A DNA stretch of 64,000 nucleotides from Cryoendolithus antarcticus (taxonomy: Eukaryota > Ascomycota > Dothideomycetes > Cladosporiales > Cladosporiaceae). This document shows positions 63,976 through 64,000 of the stretch, in pieces. Position numbers and translations under genes: made by a program. The notes below the pieces were generated by a model. The model was not told the origin of the DNA. It did not search any database and saw nothing but the letters and a program-made list of their open reading frames with translations. The stretch lies in NCBI GenBank assembly GCA_002077065.1, contig NAJO01000034.1, positions 62,001 to 126,000 of the forward strand. The letters run 5' to 3'. Each line of letters begins with the position of its first letter. The stretch's first letter is position 1.

Positions 63976-64000
63976 GGTATCGTCATGACTTGGCGCTGTC

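Overview
This is a nuclear window from a filamentous ascomycete (Pezizomycotina; Dothideomycetes is my best guess, an inference). Evidence: genes are dense and intron-rich, with most introns 47-63 nt, GT donors, CTRAY-like branch points and CAG/TAG acceptors. Fungal-restricted families are present: a HET-domain protein, an F-box-like protein, DUF3632, an MCT-type MFS carrier, an NCS1 permease, Ubp3, Mgr2 and an SLMAP/Pro45-type FHA protein. I see no prokaryotic operons, CRISPR arrays, rRNA, tRNA or intact transposons. I reconstructed the splice structures by eye and checked that each join keeps frame.

Layout. 0.7-9.2 kb: F-box-like protein, LRR-like protein, small secreted orphan, HET protein and an atypical SDR followed by a decayed copy of its 3' end. 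9.3-14.1 kb: O-mannosyltransferase PMT1 divergent from splicing factor SF3A1. 15-19.7 kb: an S53 tripeptidyl-peptidase that looks broken, convergent with a Vps62-like secreted protein. 20.5-24.5 kb: a protein with two telobox Myb domains divergent from ribosomal protein eL37 (five-part gene with a 4-nt first coding exon), then a seven-TM receptor. 24.5-26.5 kb is gene-poor. 26.5-30.4 kb: two unusual surface-type genes, one a 770-residue membrane protein built from reiterated signal-peptide-like helices, the other a Thr-rich secreted protein. 30.6-43 kb is rich in RNA and translation genes (Ipi3, Ssz1, Rrp40, cytosolic AspRS) with an SGNH hydrolase and an NCS1 permease between them. 43-48.3 kb: Rrt8-like membrane protein, then a glutathionyl-hydroquinone reductase-type GST, an MCT-type carrier and an intradiol ring-cleavage dioxygenase, a plausible small aromatic-catabolism group. 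49-64 kb: phospholipid synthesis (Ept1/Cpt1), mitochondrial NIPSNAP and Mgr2, the FHA protein, an orphan coiled-coil protein, Ubp3 and a DUF3632 protein.

Most of the window is ordinary core genome. The parts least explained by known families are the reiterated-helix membrane protein (26463-28775) with its Thr-rich neighbour, the decaying S53 peptidase, the SDR relic, and the telobox/eL37 divergent pair.
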